A DNA stretch of 64,000 bases. Origin: Candidatus Geothrix skivensis. Lineage in GTDB: Bacteria; Acidobacteriota; Holophagae; Holophagales; Holophagaceae. Of the stretch, positions 35,872 to 44,874 are shown piece after piece; positions within the stretch are counted from its first letter, which is position 1; every line of letters starts with the position of its first letter. The notes beneath the pieces are model-generated. The model made no database searches. It had not been told where the DNA came from and saw only the letters and a list, made by a program, of their open reading frames with translations. The position numbers and the translations under genes were made by a program. The DNA lies in assembly GCA_016721195.1 (NCBI GenBank), contig JADKIO010000005.1, positions 1-64,000 on the forward strand. The letters are read 5' to 3'.

Positions 35872-37441
35872 ATGGCGACCAATCCCTTCGACCGCCTCCG
35901 CCAGCTGGCCCTGAAGATCCCGGAAGGCGCTCAAGAGCTGCTGCCCCTCATCGACTTCCTGGAGACCTTCCCGGAGCAGGGCAGCGAAGAGGACCTGATC
36001 CACCTGGTGGGCGTCACGGTCATGGGCATCGCCAAGGCACGCCAGGGCGGCCTATGGGACGGCGGGAAATGGCTGTTCCTGCGGGGGGCCGCGCCAGCCT
36101 TCCCCACCCATCCCGGTGAGGGCTGGCAGGTGCTCCCCTGGCAGCACGGCAGCGAGCTCTATGGGCACCTCGTCCTGCGCGCGGACCAGGTGCCGGAGGC
36201 CATTCCGCTGCTGCTCTCCATCAGTGCCCCCCTGCTGCGCCTGGCGCCGGGCCGAGGCCGTGCGGAGCAGCCAGAACCAGTCCCTGGCCCTGCAGCTGTC
36301 CCGCCTCAACACCGTCTTCGAGCTCACCCGCAACCTGGGGGATGTGGAGACCCGGCGCGACCTGGTCCGCCTCATGGCCAACACGCTCATGGGCGAATTC
36401 CGCATCATGCGGCTGCTGGTTGTGGATGCCCAGGGCCAGGTGCTCCATGCCAAGGGCCTCGGGAACCTGCCGGATTCCCTGGTGGGTGAGCAGCTCCATG
36501 AGGTGGTCGAGGCCCGGGGACTCATCCACGCCATCGAGCTGGAAAGCCAGACCCACAGCCATGGCTTCGCCTACGCCGCTGAGCCGGCCGTCGGCAATCT
36601 GTCCGAAGACGACCTGGTTTTCCTGCGTACTCTGCTGAACCTCACCTCCTCCCAGCTGTCCAGCCTGGAGCTGCGGGAGGCCCGCATCCAGTCCGAGCGC
36701 ATGGAGAAGGACCTGGACCTGGCCCGCAACATCCAGCGCCGGCTGCTGCCCAAGAACCTGCCGGAGCCCAAGGGCTGGGAGTGCGCGGCGGCCAACCTCC
36801 CCTTCCAGGCGGTGGGGGGGGATCTCTACGACCTGTGGATGGCGCGGGACGAAGGCTCCGGTGAGCGTTTGCACATCGCCGTGGGGGACATCTCCGGCAA
36901 GGGCCTGCCGGCTTCCCTGATGATGACCCAGCTCTCGGCCTTCCTCCGGGCCATGGCCGATCGGCGCGTGGAGAACTGGGGGCGGCTGGCGGAGCGGGTG
37001 AACAGCCGGATGAACGAGGTCCGGGAGCAGAACCGCTACACCACCCTGGTGGCGGGCAGCCTTAATCCCGCCAATGGCGACTTCCGCTACGTCAACGGGG
37101 GGCACAATCCACCCCTGGTCGTGCGGACCACGGGCGAGGTGGTCCGGCTGGCCCCCACGGGCCCCATGGTGGGCCTCCTGCCCGGCGCCACCTTCGGCGA
37201 GGGGCGGGCGCACCTGGAACCCGGGGACGTGCTCCTGATCTTCACCGATGGCGTGGTGGAGGCGGAGAACGCGGCCGGCGAGGAGCTGGGGGACGGCCCC
37301 CTGGCCGAAGTGGTGCTCCGGCGCCCCCAGGCCGGTGCGGCGGAGCTGTTCGAGGCGCTGCTGGTGGAGGCCTTTCAGCATCTGGAGGAAGGCAAGTTCC
37401 GGGACGACGTGACCCTTGTGGTCATCAAACGCATGGGCTGA
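35872..37441 (+). CDS. SpoIIE-type PP2C serine phosphatase with GAF-like domain, one frameshift
   Basis: Residues 1-~120 (from ATG 35872) are a unique N-terminal region, then a GAF-like domain (LNTVFELTRNLGDVETRRDL, IMRLLVVDAQGQVLHAKGLG), then a helix, then a PP2C domain. The PP2C metal motifs are VGGDLYD, VGDISGKGLPASLMM, FTDGVVEAE and FRDDVTLVVI. The reading frame shifts near 36240-36256, where deleting one base restores LLRLARAEAVRSSQNQS. The rest of the region is clean, so this may be a sequence error. The enzyme would dephosphorylate the STAS protein. Confidence 0.82.
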
Positions 37442-37486
37442 ACCAGCCTTGATCCCCTGAGTATCCTGGTTATGGGAGTCACCTGC

Positions 37487-38326
37487 ATGAACCAAGCGAA
37501 GACCCTTCTCCTCATCGTGGCCATGACCGGTCTGCTGGTCTGGATTGGCGGCATGGCCGGGGGCCAGTCTGGAATGCTGCTGGCGCTCGTCATCGGCCTC
37601 GTCATGAATGGCGTGAGCTACTTCTTCTCCGACAAGATCGTGCTGGCAAGCTACGGTGCCCAGCCGGTGACCCAAGCGCAGGCCCCTGAGCTGTATGCCA
37701 TCGTGGCCAACCTGGCCCAACGGGCGGGCCTGCCCATGCCCCGCATCGCCATCATTCCCGAGGACACTCCCAATGCGTTCGCCACGGGCCGGGATCCCGA
37801 GCATGCGGTGGTGGCCGTCACCGAAGGCATCATGCGGATCCTCAGCCGGCCCGAGCTGGAGGCGGTCATCGCCCACGAGCTGGGCCACGTCAAGCATCGG
37901 GACATCCTCATCGGCAGCCTCATGGCGGTCCTGGCCCAGGCCATCATGTTCCTCTCGCACATGGCGGGGTGGTTCGGTGCCCGGGACGAAGAGGGCCGGT
38001 CCAATCCCATTGCCGGCATTGCCATCATGATCCTGGGCCCCGTGGCCGCCATGCTGCTGCAGATGGCCCTGAGTCGCTCCCGGGAGTACCTGGCGGACGA
38101 TTACAGCGCCCGCCTGACGGGCCGGCCCGACATGCTGGCTTCGGCCCTGGAACGGCTGGAGGCCTACAACCAGCGGCTGCCCATGCCCTCCGCCCAGCCC
38201 GCCACGGCCCACATGATGATCGTGAACCCGCTCAGCGGAGGCGGTCTCATGGGCCTGTTTTCCACTCACCCCCCCATGGCGGCGCGGGTGGAACGCTTGC
38301 GGCTCATGCCCATCGAGGCTCGGTAG
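37487..38326 (+). CDS. htpX: Protease HtpX homolog
   Basis: 279 residues. Two N-terminal membrane helices precede the zinc site IAHELGHVKHRD near residue 130. LSRSREYLADDYSARLTGRP supplies the third ligand Glu. FSTHPPMAARVERL is the conserved end. HtpX degrades misfolded membrane proteins during envelope stress. ATG 37487 with GGGAG upstream is chosen over a start 15 bases earlier. It lies 45 bases past the SpoIIE gene. Confidence 0.93.
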   Translation: MNQAKTLLLIVAMTGLLVWIGGMAGGQSGMLLALVIGLVMNGVSYFFSDKIVLASYGAQPVTQAQAPELYAIVANLAQRAGLPMPRIAIIPEDTPNAFATGRDPEHAVVAVTEGIMRILSRPELEAVIAHELGHVKHRDILIGSLMAVLAQAIMFLSHMAGWFGARDEEGRSNPIAGIAIMILGPVAAMLLQMALSRSREYLADDYSARLTGRPDMLASALERLEAYNQRLPMPSAQPATAHMMIVNPLSGGGLMGLFSTHPPMAARVERLRLMPIEAR

Positions 38327-38368
38327 CCCAGATTCGACCCCACGGCCCTGGGCGCCGATAGGGGGTCC

Positions 38369-40525
38369 ATGCGGGACCGGCTGGGCAAATTCGAGGTGAT
38401 GCGGCTCCTGGGCCGGGGGGCCATGGGCGAGGTGTACCTGGGCCGGGATCCGAAGCTGGGCCGCGAGGTGGCCCTAAAGGTCATCACCGCCGGGTCGGTG
38501 GTGGGTGAGGAGGCCCAAGAACGCTTCGAGCGGGAGGCCCGGGCCGCGGCCCTTCTGAACCACCCCCACATCGTCACCATCTATGAATTCGGCGAGGACG
38601 AGGGGCTTCATTACTTGGCCATGGAATACGTCCATGGGGAGGAGCTGGAGGCGCTCATTCGCGGCGGGAAGGCCCCCAAGCTCGAGCTGCTGGAGATCCT
38701 GGCCCAGGTCTGCGAAGGCCTGGCCTATGCCCATGAGCACGGGGTCATCCACCGGGACATCAAGCCCGCCAACATCCTGGTGAACCGGCACGGGAAGCGC
38801 CTCCGGGCCAAGCTCATGGACTTTGGCCTGGCCCAGATGGGGCCCACGGGCCTCACCCAGGCGGGAACCTGGATGGGCACCGTAAGCTACATGGCCCCTG
38901 AGTACCTGGATAGCGGCCAGGCCTCCTGCGGTTCAGATATCTTCGCCATGGGCGTGATCCTCTACGAGATCCTCACCGGGGGCCGCAAACCCTTCACCGG
39001 CGATACCACCACCCTGGTGCTGAACCGGATCCTGCTCCATCCCCCCGATCCCCTGTTGCCCACGGAACTGCAGCAGGTATCAGGCACGCTGCTCAAGGTG
39101 GTGGAGCAGGCCCTGGCCAAGCGGCCCGAGGATCGGTACCCCGATGCCGAGGCCCTTGGAGCGGCCATCCGCGAGGCCATGAAGGCGCCCCTGGCAGTGG
39201 TCCAGGCGGCAGTGCCACGCCCCCCGCTGCCTCCGAACTCCGAAGGCACGGGGCAACAGATCCGGGTGGGCAAGGGGGGGCAGGGTCAGTGCCTGAGCCT
39301 GAAGGTGGCCCTGCGCCAGGCGGGGCCGGGGGCCGAAATCACCCTGCTGCCCGGGACCTACCGGGAATCGGTGGTGGTGGACAAGGACGTGACCATCCTC
39401 GCCCAGGGGAAGCCCGGGGAGGTCGTCATCGCAGGGGTGGCTGGCCCGGCCATCGTGATCCAGACCCGGGGAGCCGTGCTCCGGGGGCTGACCCTGAAGG
39501 CGCCCGCGGATGCCGTGGCCCTGAGGATCGCCAGCGGCGCGCCCCTCCTGGAGGCCTGCACCCTGCAGGCGGGGGATTGCTGCGCCCAGCTGGAAGGGGC
39601 CGGAACCGCCCCGGTATTCCGGGATTGCTCCTTCCTGGCCGAAGGTCCCGTCGGTCTGCGCATGGATTCAGGCACCCTGGCCCGGCTCGAGGGGGGGCGG
39701 ATCGAGGGATTCCTCGTGGCCGGCGTGGATATGGGGGCTGGGACCCAACTCTCCCTGCACGGGGTTACGGTGGGCCCCGGTGGTGGGGTCGGGTTGAAGG
39801 TGCGCACCCGGAGCCAGGCCACCCTGGACGGGTGCGCCCTGTCCGCTGAGGGAGGCGGCCTGGAAGTGGAGGGGGAGGCCAGGGCCATGCTGAGCCACTG
39901 CCGCCTGCTGGGCAGCCGCTTCGCGGGGCTGCTGGCCCTGGAGCACAGCCAGGCCGTGCTGGAATCCTGCGACATCGGGGGCCATGCCTGTTCCGGAGTG
40001 CATGTGCTGGCGGGTGCCAACGTCGTGCTGCGCCAGTGCCGCCTCACCGGAAATGGCGGTTTCGGAGTATCCATCCTGGACCGGGGCCTGGCCACCCTGG
40101 AGGGCTGCCTGGTGCAGGCCAACGGGGGGGCAGGCCTGCTCATCCATCACGGCGCCACCGTGCAGGCCCGCAGCTGCACCTTCTCGGAAGGCCAGTCCCT
40201 GGGCGTGGACTGTTCCGAAGGGGGCCAGGGCGTGCTGGATGGCTGCGAGATCTCGGGGAATGCGGGGGCGGGGGTCCAGGTGGAGTCCGGCGGCAGCCTG
40301 CTCCTGGTGCGCTGCACCCTGAAGGAGGGACGGGACACGGGCCTGCTGCTGCTGGAGGACTCCCAGGTCACCCTCGAAGAGTGCGTGGTGCACCGCAATG
40401 CCCGCGGCGGCATCCTCCTGGCAAGGGAGGCAGCGGACCCGATCCTGCGGGGCGGGAACCGCATCGAGGACGGCTTCCTCCGGGTGGATGGCGGCGGCAA
40501 CCTGGTGCGGGTGGCGCCGGTCTAG
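38369..40525 (+). CDS. Ser/Thr protein kinase fused to a right-handed beta-helix, 718 aa
   Basis: Residues 8-~270 are a Hanks-type kinase: LGRGAMGEVYLG (glycine loop), VALKVI (Lys), VIHRDIKPANIL (catalytic loop), MDFGLA and VSYMAPEYL, all intact. After a Pro-rich linker, residues ~300-718 are about 17-18 short repeats of a parallel beta-helix (for example LEACTLQAGDCCAQLEGAG, LEGCLVQANGGAGLLIHHGA, LDGCEISGNAGAGVQVESGG). There is no signal peptide or membrane segment, so the helix is cytoplasmic. Such helices usually act on polysaccharides outside the cell, so its place on a kinase is unusual; a binding or scaffolding role is inferred. Confidence 0.9.
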   Translation: MRDRLGKFEVMRLLGRGAMGEVYLGRDPKLGREVALKVITAGSVVGEEAQERFEREARAAALLNHPHIVTIYEFGEDEGLHYLAMEYVHGEELEALIRGGKAPKLELLEILAQVCEGLAYAHEHGVIHRDIKPANILVNRHGKRLRAKLMDFGLAQMGPTGLTQAGTWMGTVSYMAPEYLDSGQASCGSDIFAMGVILYEILTGGRKPFTGDTTTLVLNRILLHPPDPLLPTELQQVSGTLLKVVEQALAKRPEDRYPDAEALGAAIREAMKAPLAVVQAAVPRPPLPPNSEGTGQQIRVGKGGQGQCLSLKVALRQAGPGAEITLLPGTYRESVVVDKDVTILAQGKPGEVVIAGVAGPAIVIQTRGAVLRGLTLKAPADAVALRIASGAPLLEACTLQAGDCCAQLEGAGTAPVFRDCSFLAEGPVGLRMDSGTLARLEGGRIEGFLVAGVDMGAGTQLSLHGVTVGPGGGVGLKVRTRSQATLDGCALSAEGGGLEVEGEARAMLSHCRLLGSRFAGLLALEHSQAVLESCDIGGHACSGVHVLAGANVVLRQCRLTGNGGFGVSILDRGLATLEGCLVQANGGAGLLIHHGATVQARSCTFSEGQSLGVDCSEGGQGVLDGCEISGNAGAGVQVESGGSLLLVRCTLKEGRDTGLLLLEDSQVTLEECVVHRNARGGILLAREAADPILRGGNRIEDGFLRVDGGGNLVRVAPV

Positions 40526-40614
40526 GGCCCCGCCACACTGTAAGAAAGTGTGAGTGGGATTCCTGCCCAGAGGGTCCCAATCTGGGTTCCCCGTGGGACG
40601 GGTTGGGATTCCCT

Positions 40615-41034
40615 ATGACGGAACGCACGGCAAGTCCGACCTGGCAGTCGCGGTATGCGACGAACATCCCAAGCCTGGATGCCCACCACCAGGGCCTGTT
40701 CAAGATCCTGAGGATGCTCGTGGAGTCCACCCAGAAGGAGCCTGCGAAGGATGACGTGGATGCCACCCTGTCCTTCCTGGAGGAGTACACCCGGGTTCAC
40801 TTCGAAAGCGAGGAAGCCCTCATGGCCCGGTGCCGCTTCCCGGGAGCCGGGGCCCACGCCGGGGAGCACGCCCGCTTCAGCCACCTGCTGCGCCGGATGA
40901 AGGAGCGCCTCAACCAGGGGGATGACCGGATCCCCGGCGAGTTGGTGCCTACGCTCTCGGCCTGGCTCAGGGACCACATTCTGCAGCAGGACATGGCCCT
41001 GGCGGAGCACCTCCGGACCCATCACCCGGCCTAG
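40615..41034 (+). CDS. Bacteriohemerythrin, 139 aa
   Basis: A four-helix hemerythrin domain with the expected diiron ligands: HHQGLFKIL, VHFESEEALM, AGAHAGEHARF and LRDHILQQDM. It binds O2 or NO and can serve as an oxygen sensor or carrier in microaerophilic cells. It follows the kinase gene by 89 bases with no obvious strong terminator. ATG 40615 is the first in-frame start with the WQSRYATNIPSLDAHH opening typical of the family. Confidence 0.9.
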   Translation: MTERTASPTWQSRYATNIPSLDAHHQGLFKILRMLVESTQKEPAKDDVDATLSFLEEYTRVHFESEEALMARCRFPGAGAHAGEHARFSHLLRRMKERLNQGDDRIPGELVPTLSAWLRDHILQQDMALAEHLRTHHPA

Positions 41035-41196
41035 CCCGGCGCGTGAACGCGGTGGGCACCCGGATGGGACCGAGGCACCCCCATCGCCTTCACTCCAACC
41101 GTGCGGGGATGCCCCTGGGGGTTCGGCCCGCAGGGTCTCCCCTGCGGTGGATCCAGGTTCCCGGTATCCTGTCCGACTGCCACCGACAGGAGCCCC

Positions 41197-42252
41197 ATGC
41201 GCAGCGTCATCACCGGAACCGGTATCGGCGTGCCCCCCCATGTCGTCACCAACGAGGCCTTGTCCAGGATCATGGATACCTCCGACGAGTGGATCCGGGT
41301 TCGCAGCGGCATCCAGGAACGGCACTATGCGGCACCTGGCCAGGGTTCCACGGACCTGGGTGCTCTCGCCGCCCGGCAGGCCATTGCAGACGCTGGCCTC
41401 CTGCCCGGCGACGTCGACGCCGTGATCTTCGCCACCATGACGCCCGACCACGTGCTGCCGGGCAATGGGCCCCTGCTCCAGGTGGCCCTGGGCCTGGGGG
41501 ACATTCCGACCTTCGATATCCGGCAGCAGTGCAGTGGCTTCCTCTATGGCCTGGAACTGGCGGACCTGTTCATCCAGAGCGGCCGCTACAGACGGGTGCT
41601 CCTGGTGGGTGCCGAGGTCCACACGCCCTTCATGCCCTGGCATCTGGGCTGGGACACGGTCATCGGCCTGGAGGTCCGGGAGATCACCGAAGCCGAGCGG
41701 ATGGAGAACACCGCCAGCCGCGACCGGACGGTGCTCTTCGGGGATGGTGCCGGCGCGGTGGTGATCGAAGGCCGCGACGGGGCGGCGGGCCTTGGGCCGA
41801 TCCGCCTGCACACGGATGGGGGGGGCGCCGGCGTGCTGACCATGCCAGGGGCCAGCTTCAAGCGCCGGCCCTTCGTGAGCCATGCGCAGATCGAGGCGGG
41901 CGAGACGCTCCCCGTCATGTCTGGGAAGGAGGTGTTCCGGTCCGCCGTGACCCTGATGCCCCAGGTGGTCCGGGAGGTCTGCGCCCTTTCCGGGGTGCCG
42001 GTCGAGGCCCTGGATCTCGTGCTGGTCCACCAGGCCAACCTCCGCATCATCGAGGGCGTGCAGAAGGCCCTGGGGCTGCCCCCGGAGAAGGTGCCCCACA
42101 ACGTCGAACGCTGGGGAAACACCACGGCGGCCACCCTCCCCATCCTCTTCCACGAGTGCCGACAGAACGGGCTGGTCCAGCCCGGAATGACCCTGGTGTT
42201 CACGGCCCTGGGCTCGGGGCTGCACTGGGGCGCCGCCTTGTATCGGACCTAG
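41197..42252 (+). CDS. fabH: 3-oxoacyl-ACP synthase III family protein (FabH-like), 351 aa
   Basis: Thiolase-fold initiator synthase: ITGTGIGVPPHVVTNEAL, DTSDEWIRVRSGIQERHY, the active-site Cys in IRQQCSGFLYG, LVLVHQANLRIIEGV (His) and VERWGNTTAAT (Asn). It condenses an acyl-CoA starter with malonyl-ACP. The central region is longer than in E. coli FabH (VREITEAERMENTASRDRTV), as in FabH-like proteins of secondary metabolism, so starter specificity is uncertain. AGGAG precedes ATG 41197. Confidence 0.87.
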   Translation: MRSVITGTGIGVPPHVVTNEALSRIMDTSDEWIRVRSGIQERHYAAPGQGSTDLGALAARQAIADAGLLPGDVDAVIFATMTPDHVLPGNGPLLQVALGLGDIPTFDIRQQCSGFLYGLELADLFIQSGRYRRVLLVGAEVHTPFMPWHLGWDTVIGLEVREITEAERMENTASRDRTVLFGDGAGAVVIEGRDGAAGLGPIRLHTDGGGAGVLTMPGASFKRRPFVSHAQIEAGETLPVMSGKEVFRSAVTLMPQVVREVCALSGVPVEALDLVLVHQANLRIIEGVQKALGLPPEKVPHNVERWGNTTAATLPILFHECRQNGLVQPGMTLVFTALGSGLHWGAALYRT

Positions 42253-42256
42253 CCGA

Positions 42257-42325
42257 CCGCCGGATCTTGGAGCGTCCTGCAGGGCAGGACAGCAGAGCGA
42301 GGATCCGGCGAGGAGACTATGCCAC
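42257..42325 (+). repeat. Nested-palindrome element, copy 4
   Basis: Outer arms CGCCGGATC (42258-42266) and GATCCGGCG (42302-42310). Inner stem GTCCTGC (42274-42280) and GCAGGAC (42284-42290). Both spacers match copy 1 (7 and 11 bases), while the inner stem sequence differs but still pairs. It starts five bases after the FabH stop and ends in ATGCCAC. Confidence 0.85.
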
Positions 42326-42332
42326 AGGCCCA

Positions 42333-42362
42333 TTGCCCCATATGCACCTCCGGATCTAGAAT
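42333..42362 (+). promoter_or_regulatory. Promoter of the PepSY-like gene
   Basis: TTGCCC (42333-42338) and TAGAAT (42357-42362) with an 18-base spacer. It lies directly downstream of palindrome copy 4 and 24 bases upstream of ATG 42387, which has CTGGAG as RBS. Confidence 0.5.
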
Positions 42363-42386
42363 GCCTACACCTTTCCTGGAGTCGTT

Positions 42387-42728
42387 ATGTCTTTCCGCCC
42401 TTTGGCCTTGGCGCTGCTGGTCCCGGCCCTGGTCCTGAGTGCAGGGGTATCCAAGAAGCACGCCTCCGGCCATGTGAAGAGCTCCAAGCAGGCCAAGGCC
42501 ATTGCCGAGAAGGATACCGGCGGCAAGGCCAGCAGCGCCCGGCGCATCCCCCTGAACGGCGCCTCCGGGGGCTGGGAGGTGGACATCCGGATGCCCCATG
42601 AGGCCAAGGGGTGGCGCTGCGTCATCGATTCAGATACCGGTATGGTCCACACCAAGACCCGCATCGACCAGCCGGGCGGGTCGTCCAAGGCCGAGGGCCC
42701 CGTCCGCATGGTCAAGGGCTCGCGCTAG
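42387..42728 (+). CDS. Small secreted PepSY-like protein, 113 aa
   Basis: A signal peptide (MSFRPLALALLVPALVLSAG) is followed by a basic linker (KKHASGHVKSSKQAKAIAEK). A single PepSY-like unit follows: WEVDIRMPHEAKGWRCVIDS, then DTGMVHTKTRI. PepSY domains often bind and inhibit peptidases or act in the periplasm. Its own promoter and RBS are visible. No close family is recognised beyond that. Confidence 0.6.
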   Translation: MSFRPLALALLVPALVLSAGVSKKHASGHVKSSKQAKAIAEKDTGGKASSARRIPLNGASGGWEVDIRMPHEAKGWRCVIDSDTGMVHTKTRIDQPGGSSKAEGPVRMVKGSR

Positions 42729-42844
42729 CGGTCGCTGCCCGGCGGTCAGCGGCGATTGGCCGGTTTTTCCCACCGAGGCCCCTGCCACCCTTGCCAACCG
42801 GCCTAGAATCGTACCCGTGGCGGATGCCACAAGGAGACTCAAAC

Positions 42845-43888
42845 ATGGCGCTGATGGACTGGGGCAAAGCCCAATTCCTCGACATCCTCGAATGGCTGGA
42901 CGATTCCACCGACACGCTGGCCTGGCGCTTCCCCATGCGGGGCCAGGAAATCCAGAACGGCGGCCAGTTGGTGGTGCGCGAAAGCCAGGAAGCCGTCTTC
43001 ATCAATGAAGGCCAGCTGGCGGACGTGTTCAAGCCCGGCACCCACCGGCTGACCACCCAGAACCTGCCCATTCTGGCCACACTGAAGGGCTGGAAGTACG
43101 GCTTCGAAAGCCCCTTCAAGAGCGATGTCTACTTCATCTCCACCAAGCTCTACAACGATCTGAAGTGGGGTACCTCGAACCCGATCATGATGCGCGACGC
43201 CGATTTTGGCATGCTGCGCATCCGGGCCTTCGGCATCTACTCCATCAAGGTGGTGGACAGCGGCACCTTCCTCAAGCAGCTGGTGGGCACCAATGGCGTC
43301 TACACCGTGCCCGACATCTCCGAGCAGCTCCGCAAGACCATCATGAGCCGCTTCACGGATATTCTCGGGGAGGCCAAGATCCCCGCCCTGGACCTGGCCG
43401 CCAAGTACGACGAGATCTCTGACCTCGTCAAACAGAAGCTGCAGGAAGAGTTCAAGACCATGGGCATCGAGCTGTCCAAGTTCTTCGTGGAGAACATCAG
43501 CCTCCCCGAGGAAGTGGAAGCCATGATGGACAAGCGCACCAGCGTGGGCATGATGGCCCCCGTCATGGGTGCCTACACGCAGATGCAGGTGGCCGACAGC
43601 ATCCCGCTCGCCGCCCAGAACCCCGGCGGCGTCGCCGGCCTGGGCATGGGGCTGGGCGTGGGTTTAGGCATGGGCAACATGATGGGCCAGCAGATGGCCG
43701 GGGCCCAGCAGCAGATGGGTCAGCAGGGCTTCCCTGCCGGGGCCGCCGCCGCGCCCGCTGCGCCTGCGAAATCACTCAAGGAAGAGTTGACGGAGCTGAA
43801 GGATCTCTTCGACAGCCAGCTCATCAACCAGGTTGAATTCGACGCTCAGCGTACCGCCATCATGAAGAAGCACGGCATGGGCAACTAG
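42845..43888 (+). CDS. SPFH-domain protein with SHOCT-like C-terminus, 347 aa
   Basis: AAGGAG precedes ATG 42845. Residues ~1-235 match SPFH (band 7) proteins of the virion-core/YdjI type: FPMRGQEIQNGGQLVVRESQ, AVFINEGQLADVF, GTHRLTTQNLP, and a helical DISEQLRKTIMSRF. A Gly/Met/Gln-rich linker (~residues 255-305) follows. The last 40 residues (KEELTELKDLFDSQLINQVE) are a SHOCT-like oligomerisation segment. Likely a cytoplasmic or membrane-associated assembly protein. Confidence 0.85.
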   Translation: MALMDWGKAQFLDILEWLDDSTDTLAWRFPMRGQEIQNGGQLVVRESQEAVFINEGQLADVFKPGTHRLTTQNLPILATLKGWKYGFESPFKSDVYFISTKLYNDLKWGTSNPIMMRDADFGMLRIRAFGIYSIKVVDSGTFLKQLVGTNGVYTVPDISEQLRKTIMSRFTDILGEAKIPALDLAAKYDEISDLVKQKLQEEFKTMGIELSKFFVENISLPEEVEAMMDKRTSVGMMAPVMGAYTQMQVADSIPLAAQNPGGVAGLGMGLGVGLGMGNMMGQQMAGAQQQMGQQGFPAGAAAAPAAPAKSLKEELTELKDLFDSQLINQVEFDAQRTAIMKKHGMGN

Positions 43889-43910
43889 AAACCTCGTCTT
43901 CTCCTCCGGC

Positions 43911-43938
43911 GACTAGGGCGGCGAAAGCCGCCCTAGTC
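43911..43938. terminator. Bidirectional terminator between SPFH and CDF genes
   Basis: GACTAGGGCGGC and GCCGCCCTAGTC form a perfect 12-bp stem closed by a GAAA tetraloop. It sits between two convergent genes, and the CDF stop codon (complement of 43933-43935) lies inside the stem. Very stable; no long T-run. Confidence 0.8.
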
Positions 43939-44874
43939 GTGATGATGCTCGTGGCCCTCTGCCTCATGTTCATGCACGAACCGGTGCTGGTGGCGCTCGG
44001 CCATGGCCTGAGTCTCAAAGTGCAGGGTGAGGTGGCGTACGCCGTATTTCTCAGCCAGCAGATGCTCGATGCGGTGCTGGTGGTGCTCGGTATCCTCCAG
44101 GCGCTCCGCGTCGACGATGACATGGGCGGTGCAAACGGTCAGGTGGCTGCAGACCCGCCAGGAGCGCAGGTCCTCCACGCCGCGGATGCCGGGCAACCCC
44201 AGCAGGGCGGCCTTGGCCTCTTCCTGGTCGAAGGCCGCCCGGTGCATGAGGATATCAACCGCATCCCGCAGGAGCAGGAGGGCTCCCCGGAGGATGAAGG
44301 CGACGATGGCCACGGCCAGGAGGGGATCCACCCAGCGCCAGCCCGAGAAATGGATGACCACCATGCCCGCCATCACCGCCAGGTTGGCCAGGCTGTCCCC
44401 CAGGGCGTGGAGGTAGGCGCTGCGCAGGTTCAGGTCCTGCTCCTGGCGGGTGCCCACCGAGGGCACGAGGACCCTGGTGGCGGCCAGGTTGAGCAAGAGG
44501 CCCAGGGCCGAGAAGCCGATGGCCCACCCCAGGCGGATGGACTGGGGATGCCGGAATCGGGACCAGGCCTCGAAGAGCACGGCCCCGGCCAGGACCATGA
44601 GCAGCAGAGAACCCAGCAGGGTGTTGAAGATCTCCAGCCGGTGCCAGCCGTAGGACCAGCGCTCGCAGGGCTCCCGGCGGTTGGCCACCCGGATGCTCCC
44701 GAGCGCCAGCAGGTTCACCACCGCGTCATTGAGGTTCTCCAGGCTGTCGGAAACCAGCCCCAGGGACCCGGTCCAGAGGCCGCCCAGGCCCTGCACCAGG
44801 AAGTTGAGGCCGAAGATCACCGAGCTGAGGGCCAGCCGCCCGGAGGTCGTGGGTCCATGGGAATGGGTCATCAC
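43933..44874 (-). CDS. Cation diffusion facilitator family metal exporter, 313 aa
   Basis: Six membrane helices of CDF type. The first metal site lies in LVSDSLENLNDAVVNL (Asp/Asn/Asp pattern) and the second in YLHALGDSLANLAVM (HxxxD). The C-terminal cytoplasmic domain has a His-rich end (ERHQHRFVHEHEAEGHEHHH). It exports Zn2+ or another divalent ion by proton exchange. The start overlaps the enoyl-CoA hydratase stop (ATGA), so the two are co-translated although functionally unrelated. Confidence 0.9.
   Translation of the reverse strand: MMTHSHGPTTSGRLALSSVIFGLNFLVQGLGGLWTGSLGLVSDSLENLNDAVVNLLALGSIRVANRREPCERWSYGWHRLEIFNTLLGSLLLMVLAGAVLFEAWSRFRHPQSIRLGWAIGFSALGLLLNLAATRVLVPSVGTRQEQDLNLRSAYLHALGDSLANLAVMAGMVVIHFSGWRWVDPLLAVAIVAFILRGALLLLRDAVDILMHRAAFDQEEAKAALLGLPGIRGVEDLRSWRVCSHLTVCTAHVIVDAERLEDTEHHQHRIEHLLAEKYGVRHLTLHFETQAMAERHQHRFVHEHEAEGHEHHHD

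Noticed and set aside
36116..37441. Programmed frameshifting in the SpoIIE-type gene
   Set aside because: No slippery heptamer or downstream pseudoknot is evident at 36240-36256, and a single-base error restores the frame simply.
32118..42325. Nested palindromes as integron attC sites
   Set aside because: No conserved GTTRRRY/RYYYAAC ends, no integrase and no cassette arrangement.
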